From contig NC_067208.1 in NCBI RefSeq assembly GCF_026262505.1, positions 2,542,001 to 2,606,000 of the forward strand: DNA of 64,000 bases, read 5' to 3'. Source of the stretch: Trichomonas vaginalis G3 (taxonomy: Eukaryota > Parabasalia > Trichomonadida > Trichomonadidae). This document shows positions 39,023 through 49,338 of the stretch, one piece after another. The position numbers and the translations under genes are program-made. Every line of letters starts with the position of its first letter. Within the stretch, counting starts at the first letter, position 1. The notes beneath the pieces are model-generated. The model did no database searches. It had not been told where the DNA came from and was given only the letters and a program-made list of their open reading frames with translations.

Positions 39023-40254
39023 ATGTACAGAATAGATGTTTCAGATTTTTATGACTTCCAAGCATTCAGAAATATGTGTCCATTTAGAGACTATAACAAA
39101 GCAGTCGAGAATTTGAAACGTTTAGTCATTTATGTTGACTCTGCCCCAGAATGTTATGTCATGAAAGAATGGGATGTTGTCTTTAACAAACCAAGAGCAA
39201 CAATAGTGTCTGAACAAGAATGTAGACAGAAACTTAAGAAAATAAAAGTCGTACAAGTTGGAATGAAGATGTTAGATGCTTGGGATATCTTATTGTCAAA
39301 GTTAGAAGATTTTTCAGTTCGAGTATAAAGTTCTATACACCTTCTCCAAACTTCTATTCTATCTTCACTGGATATAAATACGAACAAGTAGAATGGAAAG
39401 AAAATTTATAGAAGCTTGGTTAGACCATGTCAAAGAAATTATATGCAATGGAAACGAAAAGTTATGAGTATATCTTATGTTGGTTTGCAAACATCTTACA
39501 ACATCCAAGTGCTAAAAATGAAACTGCTCTCATTATAATTGGAAAACAAGGAACAGGTAAGAACACATTCTTTACAGATATCTTATGCAAACTGTTAGAA
39601 GGTTATTCGAACCCTAATATGACAAACTTAGAAAACATCTGTGGCAAGTTTAACTCCTCAATAGAGAATATGAAACTTATAGTTTGCAATGAACTTCAAA
39701 GTATAGATACAACAAAAGTTTTGAACTCAGATGCTTTGAAGAGTCTTATAACAGACAAAGTTGGAGTTGTTGAAAGAAAGTATAAAGACCAAAGAGTTTG
39801 TGAAAATGTTGCAAACTTCATTATGGTTTCAAACAATGCTGTTCCGATGAAGTTAGAAAGTTCTGACAGAAGATATGTAGTTGTCAGAACGTCAGATTCT
39901 CATATGCAAGATACAGAATATTTTGACGACTTAGCAGAAACTTTGACATCTGACTTTTACAACCACTTGTTCTCATATTTCATGACATTAGATATTTCTA
40001 AGTTCAATCCAAGACAAATTCCACATACCGAAGAGAGACAAACATTGTTAGAAGCAAACAAGAGTGTATATGAACTGTTCATAGAAGAAAGCGACTTTGA
40101 GTGTTTAGATGAAAAGTCTTTATATGATGAATATAAACAATATTGTCAAGAATATGGTTATATGGCAGCTTCTAAACGTACATTCTTGGCAAATGTCAAA
40201 AGTCTTTTAGACGTACAGAATGGTGTATATACAAAGAAAAATTTTTCTGAGTAA
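39023..40254 (+). pseudogene. SF3 helicase (D5-like), E2 copy
   Basis: The N-terminal 100 residues match E1 (MYRIDVSDFYDFQAF). The ATPase core (IGKQGTGKN, LIVCNELQSID, FIMVSNN, SSDRRYVVV) and the C-terminal helical domain follow. The role is replication fork unwinding for the element. Broken, about two breaks. Confidence 0.85.
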
Positions 40255-40289
40255 ATTTTAAAAAAAATATTTTTTATCCGATAGAAAAG

Positions 40290-40707
40290 ATGGCAAAATT
40301 CATCTCAGTAAATAAGTACATGTCAGAAGTTAAAGATAAGTAGCCCATTCACATATTTGAATGTTTACTTCTACCATTTTGAAAAGTCTTCATTCAGCAA
40401 AGTTTGGAACATCGAACCAGTTAAGTTTGCTATTGTGACTAAAAATGGTGCGAAATTTGAAGACTTAGACATAGAAGGTTTGTTAACAGTCAAAGAAAGT
40501 TTTGACAGAAGGTTCTCAAACCTTAAAGAAGGCAAAGCATACAAACTTGTTATACCTTATGAACCAAAGAAGACAGACGACTATGAATATTATGAGTCTA
40601 AAGTTGTAGAAGTTCAAGGTAAATTGGGTAAAAAGATTTTAGAGTCTAAGCCAGTGTTTACTCCTAAAGAGGAAGAGAACATTGACATTGACCCAGAAAT
40701 GTTCTAA
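40290..40707 (+). pseudogene. Small Maverick protein after the helicase (E2 copy)
   Basis: The start MAKFISVNKYMS at 40290 is shared with E1. The strand-rich body (YLNVYFYHFEKSSFSKV, FAIVTKNGAKFEDLD) and acidic tail EEENIDIDPEMF are conserved. A small replication accessory protein is possible. About one break. Confidence 0.5.
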
Positions 40708-40723
40708 AAATAAAATTTTATTT

Positions 40724-41173
40724 TTACATGTCAAATTTCTTTTTCTCTGGAACTGGTTCAGGTTCTTTCTTCTCTTCTACTTTTTTCTCTTTCCTTTCTT
40801 TCTTCTTCTTTTCTGGTGGAGATATGTCAAATTTCTCAGAACCATATATCTGTAAAAGTTCTTTGTCCTTTAATAGCTCATCTATTCTGTTTTCTATTTC
40901 ATCTTCAAGAACAGCGCATGTGTCTTCTTTGCATTCTAAGAACTTTTGTTGGACTTCATCTTTCCAATCGGCGTCATCTCTGTCAACAAGTCTGTCATTG
41001 ACAAATTTTAAGACTGCTCTTTGTAATGTTTTATGGTTCTTGTCATATTCCCAGAAACAGAACTTTAGAACAAATTCACCTTTCTTGTTTACACTATGTA
41101 AGATTTTATGGTCGACAGATGTTTTGCTGTCAAAAAGTTTGTCTCGAATATAGATAGCGAAATCGCTAGACAT
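40724..41173 (-). CDS. 149-residue Maverick protein with charged tail
   Basis: Open, starting MSSDFAIYIRDKLFDSK. The body contains KILHSVNKKGEFVLKF and CKEDTCAVLEDEIENRIDE, and the last 40 residues are Lys/Glu/Pro. It is divergent from the packaging ATPase (37 bp apart) and tail-to-tail with the previous gene. The E1 homologue is broken. No domain recognised. Confidence 0.6.
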   Translation of the reverse strand: MSSDFAIYIRDKLFDSKTSVDHKILHSVNKKGEFVLKFCFWEYDKNHKTLQRAVLKFVNDRLVDRDDADWKDEVQQKFLECKEDTCAVLEDEIENRIDELLKDKELLQIYGSEKFDISPPEKKKKERKEKKVEEKKEPEPVPEKKKFDM

Positions 41174-41210
41174 TTTCTAAAAGATAAAAATTTTAATTTT
41201 TCTAAAAATA

Positions 41211-42084
41211 TGTTAGAAAAAAAGTTTGCTGACATTGACAAAAAATTTGAGAATGTTTTAAACAAGAACAAGAGGAAGTTAGAAAATGCTCAGATAAAAC
41301 CTATACATGGCAAGTTCTTATTTGCTCAGAATGGTATAACAGGTCTAATTGCACCACCTGGGTCGGGTAAGACTTTCACTTATCTTAAAATGGCTGCACA
41401 ACAACAAGAACTAGATGAGAAGAACCCATTCTATGAGTTAGTTGTTATTTGTTCGACTTCTGGTCAATTTGACCAAACCGTCAATTCGTTCAAAGATATT
41501 ATAAAGAAGTCTAAGTTAGTATGTATAAAGGATACTGAGTTGTTAGATTGGATAAAGAAGTACCAAAGAAGAGTTTTGAAGTATAATGCTATAAATGAGT
41601 ATATAAATTCTAAGTTTAAAGAACCTAATGAGGAAATGCAGAGAATATTAGACAAACACACTTCAGAAACAAACAGAAAGAGATAGAATACATTTCGAAG
41701 AAATTGCAATCTTACGATTGGAAGACTTACCCTCATAGATGTCTTCTTATCTTAGATGATTTCGCCTCTCATCCTTTGTTAAAGAACAGAGAACAAGATA
41801 TGTGTCGAATTCTTAAGAAGCTCAGACACTTTAACATTTCAGTCGTAATATGTGTACAGACAGCAAAGAGTTTAAGTAAGGATGTTAAAAGAATACTTAC
41901 TGACATAATACTTTTCCCCGGATTGTCCGAAGACGATTTCATGGAACTTATGAAAGAGTCCATGGCAGGTAAGTTTGACAGACATGAACTATGGGAGAAG
42001 TACAAAGTCATACAAGACCCTCATACTTCTTTTAGAATTCATATCTACGCAAACAAAGTTCAAATTGTAAAAAGTCAAGCTTGA
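41211..42084 (+). pseudogene. A32-like genome-packaging ATPase, E2 copy
   Basis: The start MLEKKFADIDKKFEN is at 41211. Walker A APPGSGKT, Walker B CLLILDDFA and the VVICVQTA strand identify the FtsK/HerA-type packaging motor. It would dock at a capsid vertex and translocate DNA. About one break. Confidence 0.87.
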
Positions 42085-42103
42085 AAAATGTAAGTGTTTA
42101 GTC

Positions 42104-42283
42104 TTAGTAAGATGGTAGCTTCTTAAAGCATATGCCGTCCTTGAGTTTTAGGTATGTGAAGAGAAGTACAATGAATTCAATTACGAGTACAATTGCAATG
42201 ACAACTAAGGCAACTATTTTTGTCTTTTGCCAGCAAGGGTACTTCTTCTCTTCCAATGGTTCGGCAGAACTATACTCACTCAT
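42104..42283 (-). CDS. Small single-pass membrane protein
   Basis: The ATG at 42283 gives 59 residues. A soluble acidic N terminus (SEYSSAEPLEEKK) is followed by a strongly hydrophobic span (IVALVVIAIVLVIEFIVLLF) and a short Lys/Cys tail. Its role is unknown. It lies in the block absent from E1. Confidence 0.55.
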   Translation of the reverse strand: MSEYSSAEPLEEKKYPCWQKTKIVALVVIAIVLVIEFIVLLFTYLKLKDGICFKKLPSY

Positions 42284-42327
42284 GAGAAATGCCAAAACGG
42301 TTTAATAGAAAAAGTGTAATTTTTTTC

Positions 42328-42516
42328 ATGTCCGAAGACTCGAAGGTGCAACACTTCCAAAATACCGACGAACTCAGAAGAGCAGCATGGCAGTATGTTC
42401 TTGACAACTTCTTTGAGTTCTCCAGGTACACCTTGGAAAATGCTGAAGAACTCCGACACAGAGAATTTGGAGAAATTGCACTCCAATACTACCTTGACAA
42501 ACAAAGGGTAAATTAA
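42328..42516 (+). CDS. Small helical protein of 62 residues
   Basis: The start at ATG 42328 follows TTTTTTTC. The protein is acidic and helical (NTDELRRAAWQYVLDNFFEFS). E2-specific block. Unknown function. Confidence 0.45.
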   Translation: MSEDSKVQHFQNTDELRRAAWQYVLDNFFEFSRYTLENAEELRHREFGEIALQYYLDKQRVN

Positions 42517-42551
42517 GACTAAAAACTTAACGTTTAAAAAGTGACATTTTT

Positions 42552-42752
42552 ATGAGCTCCGAGTCACCGAGAAAACTTGGTCAGATGTTAGCAGCTTACT
42601 TCCCTGAGGAGGATGGAAGCGTTACATACATCAGGTTCAAAAACAACGAACCTGGAATTGCGTACCAAATTCGCAATTACATGACCATGGAAGAGTATGA
42701 AAGATTTCTACAAGAGAAACCAGCTCTAAACAACCCAGAAAAGAAAGAGTAA
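42552..42752 (+). CDS. Small 66-residue protein
   Basis: Starts MSSESPRKLGQML. It contains YFPEEDGSVTYIRFKNN and a charged C terminus. Codon use is more GC-rich than in the capsid genes. E2-specific block. Unknown function. Confidence 0.45.
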   Translation: MSSESPRKLGQMLAAYFPEEDGSVTYIRFKNNEPGIAYQIRNYMTMEEYERFLQEKPALNNPEKKE

Positions 42753-42780
42753 AAAGTTTAATTCGTAATTGTTTATTTTT

Positions 42781-43359
42781 TTACTTGTAAGGGCAAGCTG
42801 CAAGTATGAAGTCGACTATCTCCGTCTTTGTTTTGACGAGCTGGACGGCTCTTGCAAGTACGTCTGTTTTGCGGTCTCCAGCTGGTGTCTGACCTTCGTA
42901 ATTGCGCATGTTCTTGAGAGCTCCAACTGTAAATGGTTGTAGGATGAAGAGTCTCTCAGACTGCTTGAGGTAGTCTTCACGGTCACGAACCGAATCTGTG
43001 GTACGAGTCGAATCGGTCGATTTGAGGGAAGAGACTGAAAGCCTGTCGTCTTCCATTGGAGCTGTAGCATACTCTTTGCGTAAGCGGTTCAGACCTTCTT
43101 CGAAGTCTTGGTCTCTCTTCGATTGAGATTGGAATTGGAATTGCCGGGGTGGAGCTTGCTGGAACATCCATGGGTTGGGGAAGTAAGGCATAGGTTGAGG
43201 AGGGTAGTTCGGGAAGCCTTGTGGTGGGTAGTAACCTTGAGGTGGAAATTGGTAGTAATTCGGAGGTACTTGCTGGAACTGAGGTTGCTGAGGAGACTGT
43301 TGTGGTTCTTTAGGTTCCTCTGGTTTGGGAATGGACTCGGTTGGTGGAACGTCAGTCAT
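42781..43359 (-). CDS. Pro/Gln/Tyr-rich 192-residue protein
   Basis: Open. Residues about 10-85 are a Pro/Gln/Tyr-rich tract (QGYYPPQGFPNYPPQP), likely disordered or adhesive. The C-terminal half is helical, with Ser/Thr-rich SVSSLKSTDSTRTTDS and a compact end. It diverges from 43608 across a 22-bp repeat array. E1 retains only a stub of its start near 16640-16717. No family recognised. Confidence 0.55.
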   Translation of the reverse strand: MTDVPPTESIPKPEEPKEPQQSPQQPQFQQVPPNYYQFPPQGYYPPQGFPNYPPQPMPYFPNPWMFQQAPPRQFQFQSQSKRDQDFEEGLNRLRKEYATAPMEDDRLSVSSLKSTDSTRTTDSVRDREDYLKQSERLFILQPFTVGALKNMRNYEGQTPAGDRKTDVLARAVQLVKTKTEIVDFILAACPYK

Positions 43360-43391
43360 CCGTTTGTGTCCTGTCGGACCACAACGATAAA

Positions 43392-43607
43392 AATCTCTGC
43401 TACTAGCAGTACTTTTACTGACAGTAGCAGTACTTTTTCTGACAGTAGCAGTACTTTTACTGACAGTAGCAGTACTTTATCGTCGAAAACCCTCTCAAAT
43501 TTTCCTTTTTACTGACAGTAGCAGTACTTTTACTGACAGTAGCAGTACTTTTTCTGACAGTAGCAGTACTTTTTCTGACAGTAGCAGTACTTTTACTGAC
43601 AGTAGCA
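43392..43607. repeat. 22-bp iteron array in a divergent promoter
   Basis: About nine units of CTGACAGTAGCAGTACTTTTW lie in two clusters separated by a short unique piece (about 43480-43510). They fill the region between divergent genes. The core GTACTTTTTC resembles the E1 array at 11541-11926. Confidence 0.85.
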
Positions 43608-43973
43608 ATGGTCGAGGTCGAACCTACCGACGAGGCAATTTACCTAATTGAAATTAACGAGCTTGTTAAAGACTTCCTCAGGCAGAATGTAAAAGGCAAG
43701 CTTGTTAACGGTTGGATAACGGGAAGGGCTGCCTTGAATCTCGAGACTTCGACTGGAATTCCAATTCAAATACCAGACGGGACAGCCTTTGACGACATAA
43801 AGCAAGCAAAGAAGGAAGCCATTATAAAGTTCTTTGCCAAGCGTCCTTGGATACTACTTCCAAACAGAGAGAACCCTTTCCCAAGAATGAACCAAATTCT
43901 CAAGGGTCTCCTTCACTTCTCTGGTCAGCCGTTCTACATAACCTGTGAAGGCGACATTCAGCCAGTTCAGTAA
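43608..43973 (+). CDS. 121-residue protein, unknown
   Basis: Starts MVEVEPTDEAIYLIEIN directly after the iterons. It has a mixed alpha/beta body (NGWITGRAALNLETSTGIPI, FFAKRPWILLPNRENPF) and an end rich in aromatic residues. The E1 stub near 16312-16385 shares the DEAIYLIE start. GC-richer coding than neighbours. Function unknown. Confidence 0.55.
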   Translation: MVEVEPTDEAIYLIEINELVKDFLRQNVKGKLVNGWITGRAALNLETSTGIPIQIPDGTAFDDIKQAKKEAIIKFFAKRPWILLPNRENPFPRMNQILKGLLHFSGQPFYITCEGDIQPVQ

Positions 43974-43999
43974 ACATCTCATTTTAACTCACTTTTTTT

Positions 44000-44284
44000 A
44001 TGTTTTTACTCACACTCGTACTCACCAGGTATGAGTACAACTATTTCAACTGTGAACCTTGTATTGACCGGTCTTCCTGCAAATGCAAGTTCGGTCAATA
44101 CACAGTTTATGGTGGCAAGAAAGACAGTGGGGAATGTTATTCTGACATCTGTTGTTGCGCTCGAGAGAGAATTGAAATTCCAGACCCAACTCCAACAAGA
44201 ACTCTCAAGTTGCCAAAGACTCATGTGAAGAAGAAGCCTTCTGGTAAGTTTCTTATAGCCATATACATGGCACGTTTAGAGTAA
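44000..44284 (+). CDS. Small protein, frame ambiguous (Cys-rich reading)
   Basis: One frame gives 94 residues with a hydrophobic start (MFLLTLVLT) and Cys clusters (CEPCIDRSSCKCKF, CYSDICCCARE), which would suit a secreted or zinc-binding protein. An alternative ATG at 44031 in another frame gives 65 residues of ordinary soluble composition. I cannot decide between them. Confidence 0.35.
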   Translation: MFLLTLVLTRYEYNYFNCEPCIDRSSCKCKFGQYTVYGGKKDSGECYSDICCCARERIEIPDPTPTRTLKLPKTHVKKKPSGKFLIAIYMARLE

Positions 44285-44295
44285 AAACATTTTTT

Positions 44296-44309
44296 TCATT
44301 TTTTGAATG
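44296..44309 (+). promoter_or_regulatory. Inr-like start site
   Basis: TCATTTTTTGAATG: a TCA initiator about 10 bases before the start codon. Confidence 0.5.
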
Positions 44310-44845
44310 AAGCAAGTTAAATTCGTCCCACACCAAACTCAATGGACCGATGAAGAGTTTCAAGCTATGGTTGAAGGTGTTGAGAACGACATAGATGGCG
44401 AATTGAAGGAGCTCAAACCACAATTGCAACCAAAATTGCACAAGTCAAAGAAGAGATAGCTCCACTTAAAGCTACCAAAGCTACTCTTGACCTCATGGAT
44501 ACTTACCGTTTAGAAGTAAAGAGTGGAATAAGACAATTAAAATTGAAACTTCTAAACTACAAAGCTATACTCCAAAAGTTAGCAGAAATGAGAAGACTTT
44601 ACCAGAGCTACTTACATGTAAGGGACTTACCTTCAAGCAGTCCGACCAAAGATGAATTTTCTGACATTGTCCCAATTTTGTCAGAAAGTCAGCTCAGATG
44701 TTTTGAACTGCTCCCAACATATCCAGAATATGAAAATTTGCCTGAACTCTTTCGGTTCCTCAAAAACGTTTTTGGTTCTCATGTTCGAAACTTTTATCGG
44801 AAGAGACAAACAAACGTTCAGAAGAAGACCAAGATATTATTTTAA
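44307..44845 (+). pseudogene. Helical Maverick protein, broken
   Basis: The N-terminal part starts MKQVKFVPHQTQWTDEEF. The remainder (to 44845) is helical and basic (LEVKSGIRQLKLKLLNYK, RFLKNVFGSHVRNFYRKR). Coding character is continuous over the span although the frame is not; about one break. Unknown function, E2-specific block. Confidence 0.45.
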
Positions 44846-44910
44846 ACTTGTTGTATGACTTAACTGTCATAACCAGCTTTTTGAAGTAAAACCGTCATTC
44901 TCAAACCACT

Positions 44911-44924
44911 TCATTTTTTCGATG
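44911..44924 (+). promoter_or_regulatory. Inr-like start site
   Basis: TCATTTTTTCGATG comes just before the next gene, with the same spacing as at 44296. Confidence 0.5.
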
Positions 44925-45613
44925 TCCGAACAAGCACCGAAGCCGAACACAATGGCAGATGTCCTTTCAAGGTTGCCAGACAAGCGCCCAATTCAAATTC
45001 AAATTGCCCAATTGAAAGCTCATCTGACAAACACCATTAAGACTCTCCAAAGTAGTCTTATGACAGAGATGACCAATCTCAAAGCCGATGTCCTCATGAA
45101 CCAAGCTTCCAATGAGAAATGCCTGAACGATTTCGCGGAAACCTTGCGCAATTACGAGAGAGAGAACCGAGACCTTGCCAGACTCATCTACCGTTTCTTC
45201 GAAGAGATAGACGCCATCTGGAAGGTACTCGGAAAGGACAGAACATGCAACACCGTACTTCGTGAGTACCAAATTGAAGAAGGAATTGTCGAGAAGAAGA
45301 GGAAGAAGAGGAAGAAGAGAAACACGAAGCAGTTCCTGAAGCCGCTACATGGGCAACCCTTGTTGCCGATGACGGTTACGAAATTTCCCAACCCTACCCA
45401 TACCAAATCCGCAACAAGGAGACAGGCAAGGTTCTTACCCCAGTCCTCAACAACTTGGGACACTTGAACCTTAACCTTCGGAATCGCGGTTCAATCTCCA
45501 TGGGCAAGCTTGTCGCAATTCAATGGGTTCCAAATCCAGACAAGAAGACGAAGGTCAGACACATTGACGGTGACAAGCTCAACAACCGTAAGGAGAACCT
45601 CGAGTGGTTCTAA
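44922..45613 (+). pseudogene. Coiled-coil protein with HNH endonuclease-like C-terminal segment
   Basis: The N-terminal frame (44922-45467) is a coiled coil (LSRLPDKRPIQIQIAQLKAH...) ending in a KKRKKRKKR basic run. Overlapping it in a second frame, a segment to 45613 reads NUMOD4-like (YEISQPYPYQIRNKETGKVL) and then HNH-like (HIDGDKLNNRKENLEWF). Such proteins are DNA endonucleases of homing type. About one break. It is distinct in sequence from the HNH genes at 9996 and 57411. Confidence 0.6.
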
Positions 45614-45661
45614 GAGTAAAAAAATTATTTTTAGGGGGAAACCCCAAGTAAATTTAAGTTT

Positions 45662-45919
45662 TTATTTTTGGTATTCGTACCAATCTTGGAATGTGAAGAC
45701 CACATCCCAACCTCTGTACGTGAGTCTTGGGTCCACGTCTAAGACCCTTCTGTAGCAATTCCAAGCCCGAGCAAATTCAATTGTCAACCACTCGTCTCCG
45801 CTGTAGTCTTCAATCCATTCTTTGAAGAGACGGTCGAGTTCGGGCTTGGAATATCTCTTGCCTGGGTCCGAGACCAACATTTGGTTGAACTGGACGAAGC
45901 GCTCAGGGATGTACGCCAT
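45662..45919 (-). CDS. Small 85-residue protein
   Basis: Open, starting MAYIPERFVQFNQML. It is acidic and Trp-rich (KEWIEDYSGDEWLTIEFARAW) and ends FQDWYEYQK. It lies beside polB. No family recognised. Confidence 0.5.
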   Translation of the reverse strand: MAYIPERFVQFNQMLVSDPGKRYSKPELDRLFKEWIEDYSGDEWLTIEFARAWNCYRRVLDVDPRLTYRGWDVVFTFQDWYEYQK

Positions 45920-45952
45920 TAAAAAAATGTCACTTTTTAAAAAATAAATTTT

Positions 45953-48090
45953 TTATTTCATGCAATGTTTAACTATTTCACCATCTTCTTTAACACCCCA
46001 GTACTTACGCTTGGAGAGGGCATGAACTTCGGTGAAAATTTTGTCCAATTTGAATTGACCCATCTTTTCACCGACCATTTCCATTTCAATGAGTTTGTTG
46101 TATCCTTCTTCGTTCGTCATGAGTGCGTCAATGTTCTCATAGTAAACCTTGACTTTCGATTTGACTTCGGAGAAGAATTTGTTTTACTCGTCAAGGACTG
46201 CTTTTGCGAACTGAGGGTAAGACCAATGTTCGACAATAGGTTTTAATGTGGTTACTAAGCTACTTTGACCTTGAGTGAATTCGTACTTCAAAACAAAAGG
46301 AGAAAACCTTTCAACAAAGTTGTCGACCTTCTCATAATGTTTACTTTTCATCTCTTGAGGTTTCTTAATGGAATATCCCCATGTCGAATTCATAAGCAAT
46401 TTGAGTGTCATTGCAAGTTTGGGGTTTGAAGCTTTCCTAATATCATACAGTTGTTGTATGACTTTTCCAACTGTATAGTTCCTTCCCGGGAACTCACCAT
46501 CTTCGTTTGGAATTCCAGTCGGAATATATTGGACAAACCTCATGTATGCAGCGTTAAGGTCGACATAGTATATCTTTTCATCTGAGTCGAACTTGTCGCA
46601 ACCAATTGGTCCAGTTTGTGGAAATTCAAGTGAGTCTCTTATCTTCTGAGAAACTTCTCCTGTTATCTCATAAACATCGTCGAAGCAACCTGTTTCATAT
46701 AAAACCTTCTGACCTAACTCAGATGCTCTCCAATACAATTTGACGTCAATTGGATGTCTCAATGGAAGTTTATTTATAGCATCTTGAAGTTCTTGCAACC
46801 TCATTGGAAGTTCTTCTGGTTCAGGTTGGTATCCGAACATACCAACCCCTTGTGGAACTGTGTACTTCTTTTGTACTAGAACTTTGTCTGGAACAACTTT
46901 TGGTCTTGCTAACAATGAAAAGTTTGTTTCGTCTTTTGGTACAAAAGTTTCTGTCAGCTTGTCATCTGGAATTGGTTCCAACAAACCTTTCTCGAAAAGA
47001 ATGTTTACAGTTCTGACAATGTTGCACTTACTTTTACCAAAGAATGGGTTTGTAAGACTTTCGTTCAACATGAAGTGGTTGTGGACAATTACAATCTTCA
47101 ACCATGGTAAGTCTTTGTCAACAACATAGTCGTCATGTGAAGAACCTTTAGCTGTAGGTATGTTGACTCGGATATTGACATTTGCCAACGGTGCAATTTT
47201 TGCCAATTGACCTCTGAGAATGTACCTTGTCTTCACACATGACTCAAGATACTTCATCTTCTCATCTGTAACAAGACCAGAGTTCCTGAGACATGTAAGA
47301 ATACAAGGTTCATTGACAATTGTTTCAATTGAATTGTAAATTCCATACCTTGTCAAGTCAATGTCAGACTTATTTATGAAGGGGAAGTATCCAGCATGTT
47401 GTCTGACTGCTTGAGGGTTAGGTTGGTACCATTCGAACTTGACACTTGCAATTCCTTCAATTGCATTCAAAATGTCTGAGTCGGAGTCAAACATTTGTTC
47501 TCTCTTTGTAGTCTTGAAAGCGTCAAGAAGTTTTGCGGCTGTTTGTTCATTGCCATGTGCATAGTAAATGGACCATCCAAATCTGTTATGGTCAATCTGA
47601 GATTGTGTCCTTTCTTATTTCCGTCTTGAATTGCAGCAAGTACTCCCATGAAGCCTTCTTTGTTCTTTCCTTCGTCAAAGTTTACTGTAAAGGTTCGACC
47701 AGATGTAATTTGACTTCTAACTTCACGATACTTTTCATATGCATATCTTGTTCTTTCCATGGGAGCATGTGCGTCTTCACCTTTTCCTTTTTTCCTTCTC
47801 AAAGGATGCAATTGTTCGTCATGTTTCCAGTAGAATCTGGCAAAGCCGTCGTGTCCTTCAACTTGAGGTTCACTAACATCGAAAGGCATGTCCATAAGAC
47901 GTTCTTCTTCTAACCTCTCTAGTCTGTTTGGATAATTGGCACGTGCTGTTTCCAAATCCATTTCGTAGCGAAGACCAGACAATTTGTCATAGACTTTTAT
48001 GGGTCTTCCCTTCCTATATTTAAAATTCTTCGAAACTCTCCAACCATATCTTTGTAACTCTGCTTTTATTCTAGCAGACTTTCTATCCAT
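45953..48090 (-). pseudogene. polB: Protein-primed family B DNA polymerase
   Basis: Starting at 48090, the N-terminal part (about 200 residues, basic, KYRKGRPIKVYDK) is followed by a palm region with motif A (YYVDLNAAYMRF) and motif B (KLAMTLKLLMNSTWGYS). Near the end a motif C-like stretch (YYENIDALMTN) is visible. These are the signatures of the phi29-like/Polinton polymerase that replicates the element from its protein-primed ends. Broken, about two to three breaks. It lies in the block absent from E1, so it is the only polymerase in the window. Confidence 0.82.
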
Positions 48091-48133
48091 TCTATATGGG
48101 GCATTTTTATAAAAATAAAAAATTTTTTTTTCT

Positions 48134-48720
48134 TTACTTTACATAACCGCCTGCTGCCATAAGTCTTTGACGCCAAACCCATACCAGCTAATGAAGGTTG
48201 ACTTGGTTTAGTTTGGAAACTAAACTTTGGTTTTGGTTTATCTTCAGTTTTTGGTTTTTCTTCTTCTATCGGTTTTTCGTCACTTTTCGGTTCCTCTGAC
48301 TTTACTTCACTTGCAGGAACAGTTGTGTCGTCAACATCTTCATAAATATCATATGCCATTTGTTTTTGTTTTCCTTTCAACTTTTTGTGTTTGTTGTAAA
48401 GTTTAGAATATTTCGACTCTAAGTCAATGAGATGTTCTATAATGAACTGTTGGTCAGTGAAGTAAACTTTTCCATCTGTTGTCCCGAAAGCTCCTTCAGA
48501 CTTCAATATTTTATTTGTGAGAGTCTGTTTCTTTTTTGAGATACTAGCCGTTCCATTCTCTATGAAAAGTGACTTTATAGTTAGGGTTTGTATTTCCAGA
48601 CCTGGCACTTTCTATTATTGAATTTTTCTCTTCATCTGTAAGTTCTTTGACAGGTTTTGACAATGGTTCTGAACTTTTTGTTTGTGGTGTCAAATCTACC
48701 GTTTCAACTTCTTCGGTCAT
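48134..48720 (-). pseudogene. 194-residue Maverick protein (E2 copy)
   Basis: This is homologous to 9256-9840: SISKKKQTLTNKILKSEGAF, then a Lys-rich helix and a Glu/Lys/Pro tail. About two breaks. It marks the right edge of the E1/E2 exchanged block. Confidence 0.6.
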
Positions 48721-48739
48721 TTCATCTCAGTAAAAAATT

Positions 48740-48906
48740 TTAGTTTGGTTTGTTTTCAACTGGTTGTTGTTGTGGAGGTGGGATGGTTCCTTTAATAATA
48801 TCATTCAGTTTCACATGCTGAGCCTGACTATATGGTATCGGTTTAAATGCTGGAAGCCGACAAATCCATCTTGAACTCATTTGTCTCAATGCTGCATTGT
48901 TCTCAT
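48740..48906 (-). pseudogene. Small Maverick protein (E2 copy of 9084)
   Basis: It keeps SRWICRLPA and the PVENKPN end of the E1 50-residue protein, with a different middle. About one break near its beginning. Confidence 0.45.
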
Positions 48907-48919
48907 TTCATAAAAAACT

Positions 48920-49321
48920 TTACATTCCCCACGTTTGAGGCGGTTGAGGTTGGTTATTGTTTACCCACTGTTGTGCATGGTTATATCCTCTGTTAAAGAA
49001 TCTTTCACCTTGGTCCATATAGTGTCCTGCTTGGTTATAGTAGTCATTTGCTTTGTTATAATAGTTTCCTGCTTGTCTTCCTACATTGTCCATCCATCCT
49101 TGAACTTTTCCTCTTGTTTCAGGATTTGGAATAAGATTTGTTGCATCTCGTGCTACATCCCAACCTTTCTGTACAGTTTGTATAATAGGTTGTGCTTTCT
49201 CTTTAAGTATACCTAATGTACTCAAAATCTTCCTTCCAACTCCAAATACACCTCTGGCTATTGTTCCCACTGCGGGTAAAAATCTGGATGCAACTCCTGC
49301 TAATGCGCCAAATAAACCCAT
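48920..49321 (-). CDS. 133-residue amphipathic Maverick protein (E2 copy)
   Basis: Open; by my reading identical in protein to 8663-9064. It diverges from integrase over 17 bp. The amphipathic Gly/Ala-rich N terminus and Asn/Tyr-rich body are as in E1. Confidence 0.65.
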   Translation of the reverse strand: MGLFGALAGVASRFLPAVGTIARGVFGVGRKILSTLGILKEKAQPIIQTVQKGWDVARDATNLIPNPETRGKVQGWMDNVGRQAGNYYNKANDYYNQAGHYMDQGERFFNRGYNHAQQWVNNNQPQPPQTWGM

Positions 49322-49338
49322 TTCTTATAGGGTAAAAA
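49322..49338. promoter_or_regulatory. 17-bp bidirectional promoter (E2)
   Basis: CTTATAGGGTAAAAA-type spacer, the mirror of 8646-8662. Confidence 0.55.

Noticed and set aside
42104-44284. Adenovirus-type maturation protease of Polintons among the small E2 genes
   Set aside because: No His/Asp/Cys arrangement of that family could be recognised in any open frame in the window.
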